This document shows positions 38,401-51,078 of a DNA stretch of 64,000 bases, piece after piece. Source of the DNA: Mesaphorura yosii. Its lineage: Eukaryota; Arthropoda; Collembola; Poduromorpha; Tullbergiidae. Position 1 is the stretch's first letter; each line of letters opens with the position of its first letter. Location of the stretch: positions 124,001 through 188,000 of the forward strand of contig WIXG01000015.1 of assembly GCA_009869945.1 (NCBI GenBank). The letters run 5' to 3'. A program made the position numbers and the translations under genes. The notes under the pieces are model-generated. The model worked only from the letters and a program-made list of their open reading frames with translations. It searched no databases and had not been told where the DNA came from.

Positions 38401-41400
38401 ACAATTTAGAACACGACAAATATTAGTCTTTTGGAAAGTCTCATCGCCATCTGCCAAGCCATTCCACACATCTGTGTAAATCCGGTACGTCGATAATTAA
38501 TATACCGCCACACGGTATTTGACTAGCGTGGGAGAATCTTCGGGTCAGAAGTGATAGTTACTTCGCAATAAAGTTTTTCGTGGTGCGTGTGCAAGAGCAC
38601 AATATTGCAGTGAGAAGTTGAGAATTTCAAATTGCTTGTACTAAAAGTCCTCTGCGGCAGTTCGCAACTTTTGTTCTGAATTCAGCCTCATATCTCCGGT
38701 AAAAAGGAAACATTTATTTAAGAAACTTTGGCTGTGATTTGCGGGATAAACAGTGAAAGATGCGCAACAACGCGCGATGATTAAACTTAAACTCTTAAAC
38801 TCTTCAAAAGATATGACAACAAAATCCATTGTGCCATATGCATGCGTGAAGATTTTCATGCCTTATTAATCAAACTTGTGTTGGTGCTTGGTGAGTGCCT
38901 ATTCTTAGCTCTTGGTAAGGACAAGGCACTCGTTCTTTCAAAACAAAACACACACGCACCACGCACGGTAGTTTGTGGCACGAATTCTTGGAATCAAGAC
39001 GGGTTAAACAAGTAAGTGCTTAATTAAACGCAAAAGAATTTTAATTACACTTGAATTGAGTGCTTGTGATTGTCGAATTTGGAATCTGCAGCCTGCTTGT
39101 CGTCGTTCATTGGTCATTGACACAAAATTCGAATGTCCGTCCGTTCGCCCAACTTCTTCAACGACAAGGCATTGTTTCTGCACGCACTTGCAGCGAAACC
39201 TTTCGTTGAATAATTACCACCCATATTTGTTGACCATCACCATTCCGTTTCAGAATTCAATTATGCGCGCTGAATCCTAATTGAACTCTTTTGCCAGTTG
39301 AAACTTGAAACAATTTTGCAACTGTCATACTTGTCTAACTAATGAACGTCTCAGCGTGTATCGTAACAAATTGCAGGCAGCTTGGATGAAGATGATTTAT
39401 TGTTGCATGTTGCAGGAGCAGAACAAAAACTGACTTCCAAGAACCACTCTGCTGCATCGCACTCCATATCGCATTGCATTTCACTGTAACAATGTTTCAA
39501 GTACAGACTTTGCAGCCCAAAATATTAATTGTTCGACTTAAGATCAAATGTCAATCTTCTTAGGCACGGCTGCTGCAAAAAAAAATCAGAGCAACTCATT
39601 GGAATTCGTTGCACACAATCCTTCTCAGCCAGCAGTTCCACTGTTTTTCATTCACAATTCACAGCTCACCGGCTTCCTGTCATCTTGACTAAATTGTGGT
39701 TGCGTGCAGATGAGTAATTTCTCCAATGACCTCTTCGGACCAATTCATGCTGCGATCGAATAAATTAAGAATTGCGTGAGAAGAAAGCGTATCAACAGTT
39801 CAAATAGTAAGACAACAAATCCTTCATCTTACTTTTGGACTGGGGAACATTTATCAATTATGTAGCTTGAATTAACGGCTTGGCAAACAAATTAATTCTT
39901 TAAATCAACATGATAAAACAAGCTCTTGAACTGTCCCCGTGCTTTGTATTGAAGCATTGTGGGAACGAGAACCGGACAAGAGTCGCCAGTCTTTGCAACC
40001 ACGTTCAGGTGATTTAATCTCTTTAAAGTTGTTGCACGTTGGACAAAATAAGTCAACTAATTTAATATTCAGCGCATGCTGCCTGAACATCTTAACGAAA
40101 TGTTTTTATGTTGTCAGTATTCAGGACTTCGCTTCAATGGACCCGTCAATCTTCTTTCGATATATGAGATGATCACATCAACCTTTTCTGAAATGTTATC
40201 AAAAATACTTCGACAAAGAGATGATAAGAAAGACCACAGCGAATAACGTTCGACGCTCTTTTGTGACTTGTGGATACCTTTTACAATCGTACTCTGAATT
40301 CCGTTTAGAGTATTACTAAAACGGCAAAAATGAAACACGTGGAAGAGTTAGATTAAGGATTTCGGTATTATGTGAAAGTTATCCTTGTGGCAGAAGACCG
40401 ATAGTAGCATGCGCATTCCAGTAAGTACAAGCACAAGATTTAATTTTGAGATTGGTATGAAATCATATCGTGTGAGTGCGAACATGACAGAGTTTTAGCA
40501 TCTTACAATCTGACTCAGTTAAAACGTTTGTATTGCATTACAAAAGAAAGATATCCGGCATCTTGTCTTAAATTCATGTAACTAAGCTGAAAGTATGATA
40601 TAATCGTTTATGTAACAATAAATCACGGTTTATAACAATTCCAGACCACGAGACAGTGTATGTCTGTCTTGTCCTTTTTTGTTCACTTGAGTTTGAATGA
40701 GTAAAACAGACCACTCAATTATCTGCAAGCTAAACGTGCTCTCGACTGAGCCAGACATTCTCTGGATTTTTTGCAAGGTGACAGGTGAACCCATAGAAAT
40801 CAATTTGAAGGTGAAACGAATTCGTTTCCTTGTTTCAGCTGCAGAGAGCAGCGACTATGAGCATTCCACCCTCGACACTAACAAACTGCAAGTCTGAAAA
40901 TTGCAATAGCAAATTACATAATCTTACATTTGCATTTGCATTGAAACCAGACGCAGACGGAACTCATCTCGTCATAAATGGATGGGTCATTAAAATACTA
41001 TGCCAAACGGAACAAGTTAACAAGATTATGAAATGCAACTGACCAAGTACACATAATTTAAATATTTTACACCAAAACGTCGCCAAAGATGCAGGCAAAA
41101 AAAATTCCATGCGAAGAATACTCAGCCATACTACGCTGCTACAAGCTTCTTAGCTCATCATCATAAATTACAATTCCAACTCAATTAACAATAAGGTGCG
41201 TCACACTAACACCACTCATTCACGACTCATTCCTGCCCTGTTCTGTCCCTTATGATGACTCGGCTCGGCTCCTTTTCTTTATTGCACCGACTCTTGACTG
41301 AATAATTGTAATTGTACGTTGACTGTATAATTGTTTTATCATCCTTGACCCGCACACGTAAGGCGACTGCAAAAAGCAAAACAGAGAGGTGAGAGTAGAA

Positions 41401-44400
41401 GCAGAACAGAAGCGACTGCACAGGCATGAACGAAATTGGTACAATTCACTCCTCTGTTGTGATTGCCCTTTGTCATCACATTAAAATTCTTTCAGTTGAT
41501 TACCGCCACCAGCAACGAGCAGTCAAGTATTGATTCTGATCAGCTGCCAAAGCCAAATTCATTAATGTCGACGTACAATGTGCTATTATGTCCTCAAGTA
41601 CCTCATCACATGCTCGCTCGCAATGGTAACTGAATTGTGAATTAGCAATTTGAAGCAACGCCGAAAGGCAAATTGAAAATTGAATACGGCAAATACCAAA
41701 TGGAATAATGTAAAATTTAGGAGAGCGACAGCCGCCGCCAGCTCAACATAAAATTCATTGACCATTTACTTGAGAATTCTGGGAGCAGACTCATTAATTA
41801 CAATTAGAAAGACAAACGATTTGACTAATGCGGATTAAGTGGACTGAATATATTGACAAACCAAGTTATTTACCGTACAAGCAGAATCGAAATCTTGTTC
41901 GCTGCGTTAATTAATGATTTATATTTGCAGTAATTGGATGCACAAACAAGACATGCCGCCGTCCCTCATATCATATCTGTATACAATTTCAGAATTATCC
42001 CGAGACTGCGACTACAGCAGCAGTCTTCGTGAGTCGCAGTCGCCATGAGTTGAGTCGATTCATAATCTGTCAGTAATTTATTGACGAAGGTTCGGGTTTC
42101 ATTCGATATTCAAATCAGTTAATCAAATACAGATGCAGGGTTAGATTTTGTCAAGATCGCTGAGACAGATTGCGCTGAATTAACCAAATTAGCCGTTTCT
42201 CCTTTCTTGTGCAGTTTCGCTGTTTCTTGACCATTCTCTTATTAACTTATTAGTCATTAGTACACCCTGACATGGTCAAATCACATCATCATCACCCTCA
42301 ATAAAAATTAATATGTAATAATATACACACACATTGCTGTCTGTGTCTAACCACTTTATGGTACAAGTGTTCTAGTTCATTCTGCAAATGCTCGTCAAGT
42401 CGCAGGTCCTGCTGCACCATGGCGTTGACTGACCAATCCAATCCACTCGAAATCACAACATTATTATTAAATATTGCAAAACGCTGCCGACGTCGACTCG
42501 ACTGCTTCAAGATCACCCAGACGCCTTCGATGATGAGAAAATGAACTAGTTTAATAGATCTCTCGATCTGCTGCGTTGGGCCCACTAAATTATTCATAAT
42601 TTATAAACAAGAACCCCTTTCCACTCTGCCTCTCTGCGTGATTAAGGCAAACTAGCTCAAGTTGAAACATAAAATTGATATTCTGCAGGCCACCCTTAAT
42701 CAAGTCACCAAATATCGTCATGTTATAAAAATTAAATTGATCAATTAATAATTATTATCCTGCATGAACGAAATTCAGAAAATGCGTACACGTAGACGTG
42801 GACGCGTACAGAATGCAGGCCAGGCCGAGCCTTTCCAATGTAAAACATGTTATTATCTGTTGTGGTGCCTTAAAAGCAATTATATTCCGTTAACTTTAAC
42901 ATTTCGCTTGCCTGTCTGTCTCATCATCTCTCCCAATGGTCTCTCCTTCATCTGCATGTCTTCTTCGCTGCGTCTCTAAATTGGCAGGCAGGCTGACATC
43001 ATCAACTAACAACTTCGCATCCCAATCATTTCGCATTTTCGTACTGCACTGCATTGGAGCAATTAAAAATGTGATCTTTCTCCTGTTCGCTCGCTCGTCT
43101 GGTTTTACCTTATTATTATTTATTACCTTGTAACCAAAATATTAGCCCAAACAGCTCCAATTTGTACGGGCTACGGCAAAGCAGCTCATGATTTCTCGTT
43201 CTCGCACTGCGTACGTCAATAAATTTCGAGTTGTACATGTTTCAGTCTTGAAATCTTGATTGTGGGTGTATTTTATAGCTATTGGTATAAATTATTTATG
43301 GTTTAATTATAATGACTAGACTTTCTGTCTAGCCTTTAGCCTAGCCTGCACGTTTTCTAGAAGTAATACTCATAGTTTATCGCAGATGCTATAAAATTAT
43401 CACCTGACCATTAAGACACAATACGGGTGTATGCGTGTCTGTAGCCGGCGGTCGTAACCTACACTAACTACGAACTCACTCGGCTACGTTGAACAAGACC
43501 ATTCCCACGAGGAGTGCTTTATTGTGACAGCTGCACTCTTGCAGTTTTTTTCTGCATGGATGCTGAAATCAATAATTACCCACAAAACGATAATTTGTGC
43601 TGTAATGCCTAGACGCGCCTTATTTGGGCTTTAATGATACGGGCGTGAACGTGAATGGGCACGGGCACACTCAGCGAAGTGCCTGCGTGGTGTCGTCGGT
43701 AGCTGGTTGATGAACCCAAAAGCGCCCGAGTCCCGTGACTCCTGTGTTATGTGTGATAATTCATTCATCCATGCAAAGGCTACTAATCCTTCAATTCACA
43801 ACAACTACAACTACTACCATTTGCATTTACGAGTGCGCACAGTGCAGCGAAGTAAAAGCGAACTGGGGAGCATCTTCAGAAGGAACTCTCGTCCTTGCGG
43901 AGCATTGTTCACTTTTACAGTAAATAAACTGCAAGGTTCTTCAACTGTGGTCGAACGGGACGAACCCTTTATAGCCGTGTGTGCACTAAACCATTTTCTC
44001 TGCGATGTGTACTTAGCGGTTGCAACTGGTCAACAAACAGAAATAGCTTCTCGAGAATTCTTTGGCGTAAACAAACGACCAACGACGACGACCACGCTGA
44101 GCATCTTCTTCCATCCTGTCGTTTAATCATCCATCATATTCATCAAGCATTCGCGCAACATTAGTGTACGCTACTTGGCCTTGAGTTGATGAAAACAAAG
44201 GAATTAATTGATTTGATTTTCACAGGTTGTCAAATGTTTGACTGATAACAATAGTCACTGTTTCGAGTTGTCACTGCAAACATTATTGCTTGCATGTAGC
44301 AAGTGCCATTGCATTGCTTTGGCAATGTGGTAATAAGATATCAATCAAAGTCACATCTTCACATGATAATTCACACTACGCTACGCCTGGCACTATCACG

Positions 44401-47400
44401 TACGATGGCATGGCATTCACGACTGCAAAATACGACTGCGTCGGACCTTCACCTTCTCCACACGAACCTCAATCTACGATCCACGAAGAAATACGGAAAC
44501 AGTTTCAGACAAATGATGATGAGCGAGAACATCGGCAATGGCAATGGGCAAGAACAAGGCTCGGCGCAGAGGATTTAGACTCAAACTCAACTAATCTGGA
44601 AGCGTTTTGAGAAGAATAGAACAAATTGCCGACTGCCGACCTTAAAAATCTACCTGAATTGCACGGCGAGGAATTCCGCAGCCAAAAATCATTGAACGTT
44701 ATTGTCTACACGTTTGAGGTTTAAGTCTTAAGTCATGATCAATGATCGGCGTATCACCTCTACGCTCCACTCCGCTCCGACTTCGCCGCTCCGACTAGTC
44801 CGAACATTCCGATCTCTTCCGGTCTGAGCCCTCCGGCCTTGTCAAATACTCCGCTCTCCAGTCGAAGCCCTCCGGCCTTTCCAAACGCTCCGATCTGCTC
44901 CGCGAAGAACGACGCCGATTCCGAAGCTCTCCGACTCTCCAAGCTTTCCGGAGAGCACTCTCAGGAGAGTGCCGCGCATTGGTCATTATCACGCTTTGGG
45001 AACAAATTCTCAGCGCGCGCGTGTCCCTGTGCCTGGGTAAAGTCTCGATGGCTCAATGAGTCCGCAATTTAGTAAAAGGAATAGAATTCGTGAAATGACA
45101 GCAGCACACATGCAAAATGACATGCAAAAGACAGGTAGTCAATCGTATCGCAGTTTGCGATCATAATGACGACGGCTGTTTTGAGTGCTAACGTCAGTGC
45201 TTAATGCTCACAGTCGCCGAGTGTTAAATTTGAGGTTTTAAACAATAAAAATAAGGAAATACTTCAATGATTGTCACAATATTGCGGCGCTTGAGTGTCA
45301 TTTCAGCGTGTGAATGCTCTTAGAGATACAAATTGCCTGATTTAAGACAGCAGCGTTGTAGGTCATTATCAAGTTTTTTCATAAAAGTCATGGAAACTGC
45401 TGTCTTAGAGGTGACAAGAATTCCGGAACTAGACGCGAACGAACGCGAACGTCGTGCTTCACTTGAAGGAAACCACATCCTTCAGTTTAAGCTGTCGTTA
45501 GCCGTATTGTGTAACCCTTTGATGAGAGTTTTCTCTGAAACGCGTGACCTTTGCATTCATTAAATTACCAATTCCGTTCAAGCCAATGACAAAGTTTGCT
45601 TTAGGAAATCGTCAGAAATAGATTCCGGTTTCAGTCTTGCGCGACCTTCTCAACAATTTAAACGCATTACACATGTTTTGCATGTAGTTTGACTTAGTTA
45701 AGACATCTCAGCTTCAGTCCCTATTGTGTATGTGCTGAAATTAATCTTATATCATTCACGCACAGGGTCATGGTCCATACTATGAAATTAAAATGCTGCA
45801 ATCGTATGCTACATTGCATTCTCGTGTTTCGCTTTCTCGCGTTGTTTCCTCATGCTGTGCGAATGTGTTGTCTTGTCGCGTGTGCGTGCGCGTTACATTT
45901 CGTTACCTTCTGGTTTATAACTTAATTAATCTTTGTCATTTCGAATTATGAGTGGTCTCAAGTTTATGGAGCACTTGAGCGTAGAGCTTGAAACACTCAA
46001 GCACGTGAATCACAAACCAGAATTGTATTTCTGAACTTCTCAACAACAAAACAGCAAAACCTGCCGTTTAACATATCAATCAAAATCCAAAGGCTGTCGA
46101 CGGCGACACAAATTGCTGAAAACGTTTCCAGACTCACGTTCACGACAGCCCGAGACCAATCATCCGCCTAATGATGATGATCTGTCATTTCTAATTTAAT
46201 TTTGCACATTTTTTTATAATTTCGCAAATTCATGATTTCCCGATTCACGCAAAAAAGAGATATGCTCAGATGCAAGCACTTGAATTTTGAACTCGCTCGC
46301 GAATTTTAACAATACACGTCAGTACTTCGGTCGTGGTTTTGTACTTGAGTCATGAACAGACACAATAACACGGCTTATTAGGAATTGCCACAAAAAATGG
46401 CGACGCGAAAACTCATCACTTCACTTTCGATGAGCGTCTTCATGATGGAATCATTTTTCTTGCGCTTTAGCGGGCGAAGCAATAACAATTAAGTAGGAAG
46501 TGGTAAACTCGCGGCCGGCCAGTTAATATATTTCATTTTCCCTGGTTATATTGTCTCGCGAATGAAGTCAGCGCCTGCTATCTTGTTAACTGCTACTGCT
46601 GGTTGGATTGAATGTTAACAGTAGCAGTTGCATTCTTGCATTTCTTTTGAATTCTTTAATAATGGTTTAATAAGGAGTGTCACATTTCTTGTTTTGCTTC
46701 AATACAAAAGAATCAACAAAACCTATTCATATATTAAACATTTTACTGAACACAGTTCGCCCTTTCGTCCTTCGATTATCCCAATATCAATATCAAGGTC
46801 AGACGAATAGTCTGCCTACTTCAACAATGTAAACTGTGTTGACTCTCAGCATCAGCACCAGGCCCAGACCACCAGCGACAGCGACCATAAAGAAATGCAT
46901 ACAAAAGCTTCGACAGTGTGATAATTAATGAAGTTTGTGGAGAAGCCTTGACAAGTCCATCAGTCTCATCGTCATCGCATTTATCTGTAAATCTGCACTT
47001 TATGACACTCCGGCTCAAGTTTAAATTTTTTTGGGTTGACCTGAACTAACCTCACTTGAGCCTGCGATTTCGACAGCCAGAGACGGGAAGGCTAGAGTTA
47101 TGAATGAAAGAAACATGCAGCATTGCCTGTCTTTTTGCAGTGATGATTATTAATTGACAAAAAACAGCTTTGGAGTCAATTAGTATGTTTTAGCGTTGTA
47201 AGATTAGATAAACCTCCTCTTCGCTGAGTCTCAAAGGGCGGAAATCATGCGTTAAGCGTTAAAGAGGATAAACCCGTTTTCATAATATTCATAAGTGAAT
47301 GCAGAATGCAGGCAAAAGGAACAATAACGAGTAATGTATGGAACTTAGCGATGCCAAATATTGCCCTTCCATTACTTATGAATTGAATTACGAATTTACA

Positions 47401-49581
47401 AGAATTTATGAACGAAGACTCATTATACATGTACGCAAACATCAACGTGCTAATTTACGGCTGTCTGTGACTGACCACAATGCAAAGCATACGATGACAT
47501 AAATTCCATATTGGAAAGTTTGCAGAAAATTAACAATTTTTCAAATTGGCAAGCAAATTATTTCAAGTCGGAGGAGAGGAGCGAGTGACAGGCACAGCGA
47601 CAAGAATAAATTATTCAATTGACAAACTTTAATTTTACTGGGAAATCTTCACAATAAATCCAAGTATCCAAGTTTGGTGGAAGAAAAGCCTGCAGTCGGC
47701 AGTCAGTCGAATTTAATTCGAACCCAACAACGAGCCGATGCACTGCATTGCATCGCAATGTCATGTCAGGTTTCTTCAACCAAATTAAATACGATTGCGA
47801 TTATTCAAATAATTGTTGGATGCTGTTAGTTCTCGAAATAAATGTAGGAGTAAGAACAGTAGCATTGTAATTGCAATTGTACGTGGTTGTGAACTTGCAG
47901 GATTCTGCTTTCTGTCTATGCCTTTGCATGCACAAAGACATGGTGGCACGGAGCACAGAAGCCAAAAAAGTAAGTTCACAGACTCTCACGTTTGCATGCA
48001 TTGTTCTCAGAGTGCTATTATTATTCTCAAGTGACCTAAATACTACCTGAGGCATGGACGGCCAAAGCCAAGTCAAATGAACGAGTTGAACTGAACCGGC
48101 AACGGGAACTCGCAGCAAAGTGGAATGCAATGCAGAATACAGAATGCAACCGCAGCCGTCGCTGACTGCACTGCACTTGGATTTAGGAGTCAGTCATTCA
48201 TAATCATGAAAATAAAGACAGAACAAGCAATAGATAACGCGTTTCAACTCGCAAATTCAATGCACGGTGGAAAGCACAGCAGACAACCTTCGGAAATTCG
48301 GTAACTTTTTAGCATTTTCGACGTCGACCGTGGGAAACTCTTCGCATCCTATTTTCGCACTTATCTGAGACTTTGACAATGAAATCAACAAGAATGTAAA
48401 ATGGACCAAGATTATTTTTATTGAGGTAGCCGCGTCTCGCGTGCACTATCTTGTCTATTCGTAGGCTACAACAATACTCAGTGTGGTGTGGTGCGATGGA
48501 ATGCAGAAGATCTCAAGACAAGATGTGCCGTTGTTCTGCACAGCAATCGAACAACATCAGACGTGCTTGATAAGGATAAATCCGTAAACACATTCTTCCC
48601 TCATTCACAACAAAAATGTCGTGACATATTTAATAAATCGTTAAACAACATTCTTCTGCAGTAATCTTGAAGATTGTAACAAAAACAACTTTATTCATCT
48701 CATCAGGAATTACTTCAAGAAAAACGAATGCATCGCTCAAAAATCCAACCAGCCAACATTTCATAAAAGCAAAGCAAAGCAGAGCGGGCTGATGAGTGCA
48801 TTTAACGTTTGCAAAAATGCACGACCACGACACACCAGTGCAGCGCCAGCCAAATCATGCATGATTTATAACTGCATGCGAATTTGCAAATCTCGCAAGG
48901 AAGAAGACCCGACGCACAATTTTATGCATTTCAACTTGCAACCCTTCACGTGCTCACGCCCTTTCTGGCAAATGACCGAGTATCTTTGATCAAAACAATT
49001 AAACTTTGTAAGCCGAAAAAGTATCGAGGCCTTAATCCATGCCAAATTCTGTAGTTCCTGCAATTTCTCAACAATCAATTCAAGACGCGTCGGTCGGAGG
49101 AATCTGCCGAGAGACCTTCACGGTGTTTATGCAACAATAGTCTCGCCTCGCGTCTCGCCGAACTGCATCGTATCATCGGCATTCGGCTAATTCTTTAACA
49201 CTGCAATCTTTATATTGACTTATTCGCTGTTAATTCACAGTCACCGTCGCAGAGCTTAGTGCTTTACCTTGCGCCTTGCACGTTTCGTCCCATCTCACCA
49301 TTACTGCATTGTTGTCTTAACCTACATTGCTATCTTCTCATCAACTCATCCCTCTTTTCTCTCGCATTGTCGTGTTGATCATAATAAATATGCAAATTGA
49401 AAATGCTGCGCTGTGTTGAGGCTGAAGAATTCGGTACTCGCAGCCGTAACCCACGAAGACGAGCCTAGTCCGAGCCAAGTACAAAGAGGTTCGTTGACTT
49501 ACCGGCACTTTGTATTCGTCCAGTTAGAAATCCAGCCGCTGTTATCCCAATGATTAGCAACGTTATCCCGTCCAGTTTCAT
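23460..49581 (-). CDS. DUOX: Dual oxidase (DUOX), complete, 16 exons
   Basis: Exons: 49581-49503, 38153-38073, 37492-37331, 36442-36255, 35226-35022, 33574-33408, 32989-32753, 32127-31861, 31797-31616, 28797-28596, 28458-27365, 27300-27137, 25887-24998, 24934-24770, 24696-24541, 23717-23460. They splice to 1,498 residues (Drosophila and human DUOX about 1,540). DUOX is a plasma-membrane enzyme passing electrons from NADPH via FAD and two haems to O2, making extracellular H2O2. Order: signal peptide; peroxidase-like ectodomain, about 35-570 ([31 protein letters not shown]); first membrane segment about 594-615; EF-hands at about 826-840 ([15 protein letters not shown]) and 861-876 ([14 protein letters not shown]); oxidase membrane domain with haem histidines about 1075, 1089, 1168 and 1181; FAD motif [14 protein letters not shown] motifs ([18 protein letters not shown]); terminal FENFG. 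An in-frame ATG at 49650 would add 23 residues before the signal peptide. Calcium control via the EF-hands is known for the family. Confidence 0.98.
44770..44950. repeat. GC-rich minisatellite, about 39-bp period
   Basis: A block rich in CTCCG and TCCGGCC stands out from its AT-rich surroundings. The word CTCCGGCCTT recurs exactly 39 bp apart (44831 and 44870), and degenerate copies extend on both sides (CGCTCCGACT, CATTCCGATCTCTTCCGG, CGCTCCGATCTGCTCC). Because 39 is a multiple of three, the minus strand reads as a 13-residue repeat ([10 protein letters not shown] / [10 protein letters not shown]), but no ATG-led frame or splice link supports a protein. Confidence 0.75.
46588..46629. repeat. 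11-bp inverted repeat, 20-nt loop
   Basis: AACTGCTACTG at 46588-46598 is the exact reverse complement of CAGTAGCAGTT at 46619-46629. The pairing does not extend beyond a single U-G wobble, so it is too short for a microRNA precursor. It lies inside DUOX intron 1. Confidence 0.6.
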
Positions 49582-51078
49582 TTTCACACGACGGAATGGC
49601 ACCCACGGTGGGGCTCTGGAAGCGATGAGACTTGTTGGCGAGTCGTTCATCGCTGCCCGGCTGACGAGTGTTCGTCTGCTGCTAACTACAGTTCACGTCC
49701 ACAAAGTTCAGTCCTTTGGAGTGGTACTGATCACAAAATCGCTTAAACTCTTAAAAACGAGGTGAGCACTCTGTTCTAAATCGTTTAAGAAGATTTTGCG
49801 TGTAAGAAAACTCAGATAATCTCAGAACCCTGAAAGTGTGCGTATCTCGTGCCAGTGTCCAGTAAGTTCTTAGCTCACTACCAGAAGGATCTTGGACTGA
49901 AGAAGATAAGAGAGGAGAAAGATAGACAGACGTGTATGTTAGTTGGTCAACTAACAACTATAAACTGAAAGCAACTAATTGTACGCTGTCTTGTATTATA
50001 CGTCAGGCTACTTCAGGTACATCACCTGTAAACTTGAATTTCAAAGGAACAAAGTACATGATCACAGAATGCCTTTGCCTTTGGTTTGTTCGCATTTACG
50101 CTTGTGTCTCCGTCAAGAATACGGATTCTCTCATCCTACAGACAGCAACGACAACGAACTTGTTTAATTCATACTTTGCATATCATCTGAGCGAGCGAAC
50201 GAGCAGGTAAATTGTAAAGCCTTAAGCCATAAGATGCAAGTTCTTTGACTAAAAGCCTGATTACCTTTGTTAACAACGTGATACGTGAAGCTCAACGATT
50301 CGGTACGACGTGGTAAGAGATGTGCAGTGCACAAATATAAATGTGTACGCAAATCTCTAAATAGGTTCTGCATTGTTGTACTGTGCGCATTGTTGTTTTT
50401 TCTGTTTCTGAGCCTTGTGTCTTGCATCTCGCTAAAACAAACGATATCTTACAAGCTTACACAGCGCATTGCAGGTTAAAATAGTTAATCATCATATTGA
50501 GATGCTTACGAATAACAACCTGGTGAGATTGTCTGTCATGGCTTTTGTTTACGTGCATGTTGAGAACTCCACGAATTTCGCAGAAAGAGCGAATAGAAAT
50601 GCACTGCACTGCTGTCGACGATTTCGAGGTATTTTTGCAGGTTTGCTTGGAAATGAAGCAGATGGAAGGCTTGAAATGCTCAAATCAATCCCGATCTCTG
50701 GTCCCGACTATATTTTTTATTTGGGACCGTGTGAGACTGGAAATGAAGACTTTTTGCCGGTGATGGCGACAAACTACACAAATACTTGACTTTATTATGG
50801 CTTTTCAACATATACTGATTCCGTATTAGTACATTGCATATTTCGTTAGTTAATTTCTTTTCGCGAATCAATTGAGTACAATTTACAATTTATCGAGATT
50901 AGAGCACTTTCAGCTTTTTGAGTTGCATAACTTACTAGATTAGCGACTTATTTACAACTTTACGTTGAATAAAGATTGTTGAGAAGTGTTACTGACTCGT
51001 TCTTACAAGTTAGTCAATACGACGATTCTGTTATTATTAAGCAAATACTGTGCATCAAAACTTAGTAAATCACTCTCC
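49582..51078. other. Gap between DUOX start and OTUD3 stop
   Basis: It holds the DUOX promoter region on its left side and the 3' flank of the OTUD3 homologue on its right; both genes point left. The frames in 49.9-50.8 kb show no domain and no convincing splice chain. I see no DUOX maturation factor gene (NIP/DUOXA), which lies beside DUOX in vertebrates. Confidence 0.5.
49694..49730 (-). promoter_or_regulatory. Possible DUOX initiator and DPE-like element
   Basis: On the minus strand TCAGT lies at 49730-49726, giving a start at 49728. A GGACGTG at 49700-49694 sits at +29 to +35, one base from the usual downstream promoter element position (+28). No clear TATA box precedes it. The first in-frame ATG (49650) is about 80 bases downstream. 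The match is good but short, so chance is possible. Confidence 0.3.

Larger units (their letters stand above)
38154..49502 (-). other. DUOX intron 1, 11.3 kb
   Basis: It separates the signal-peptide exon from the rest of DUOX and is four times longer than any other intron of the gene. It contains the GC-rich minisatellite at about 44770-44950 and the inverted repeat at 46588-46629. Two + strand frames look somewhat coding (44290-44610 without an early ATG; 45390-45563 from [21 protein letters not shown]) but have no domain or splice partner. First introns of this size often carry enhancers; nothing here shows one directly. Confidence 0.85.

Noticed and set aside
43707..44126. 139-codon + strand frame in DUOX intron 1
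   Set aside because: Asn/Tyr/Thr-rich translation of simple sequence with no domain; judged a chance open frame.
44290..44610. 106-codon + strand frame in DUOX intron 1
   Set aside because: It begins with TTG rather than ATG, has no domain, no promoter and no splice partner; composition alone is not enough.
23460..49581. Separate peroxidase, EF-hand and NADPH oxidase genes
   Set aside because: All 16 exons lie on one strand in family order with matching phases and make a single full-length DUOX.
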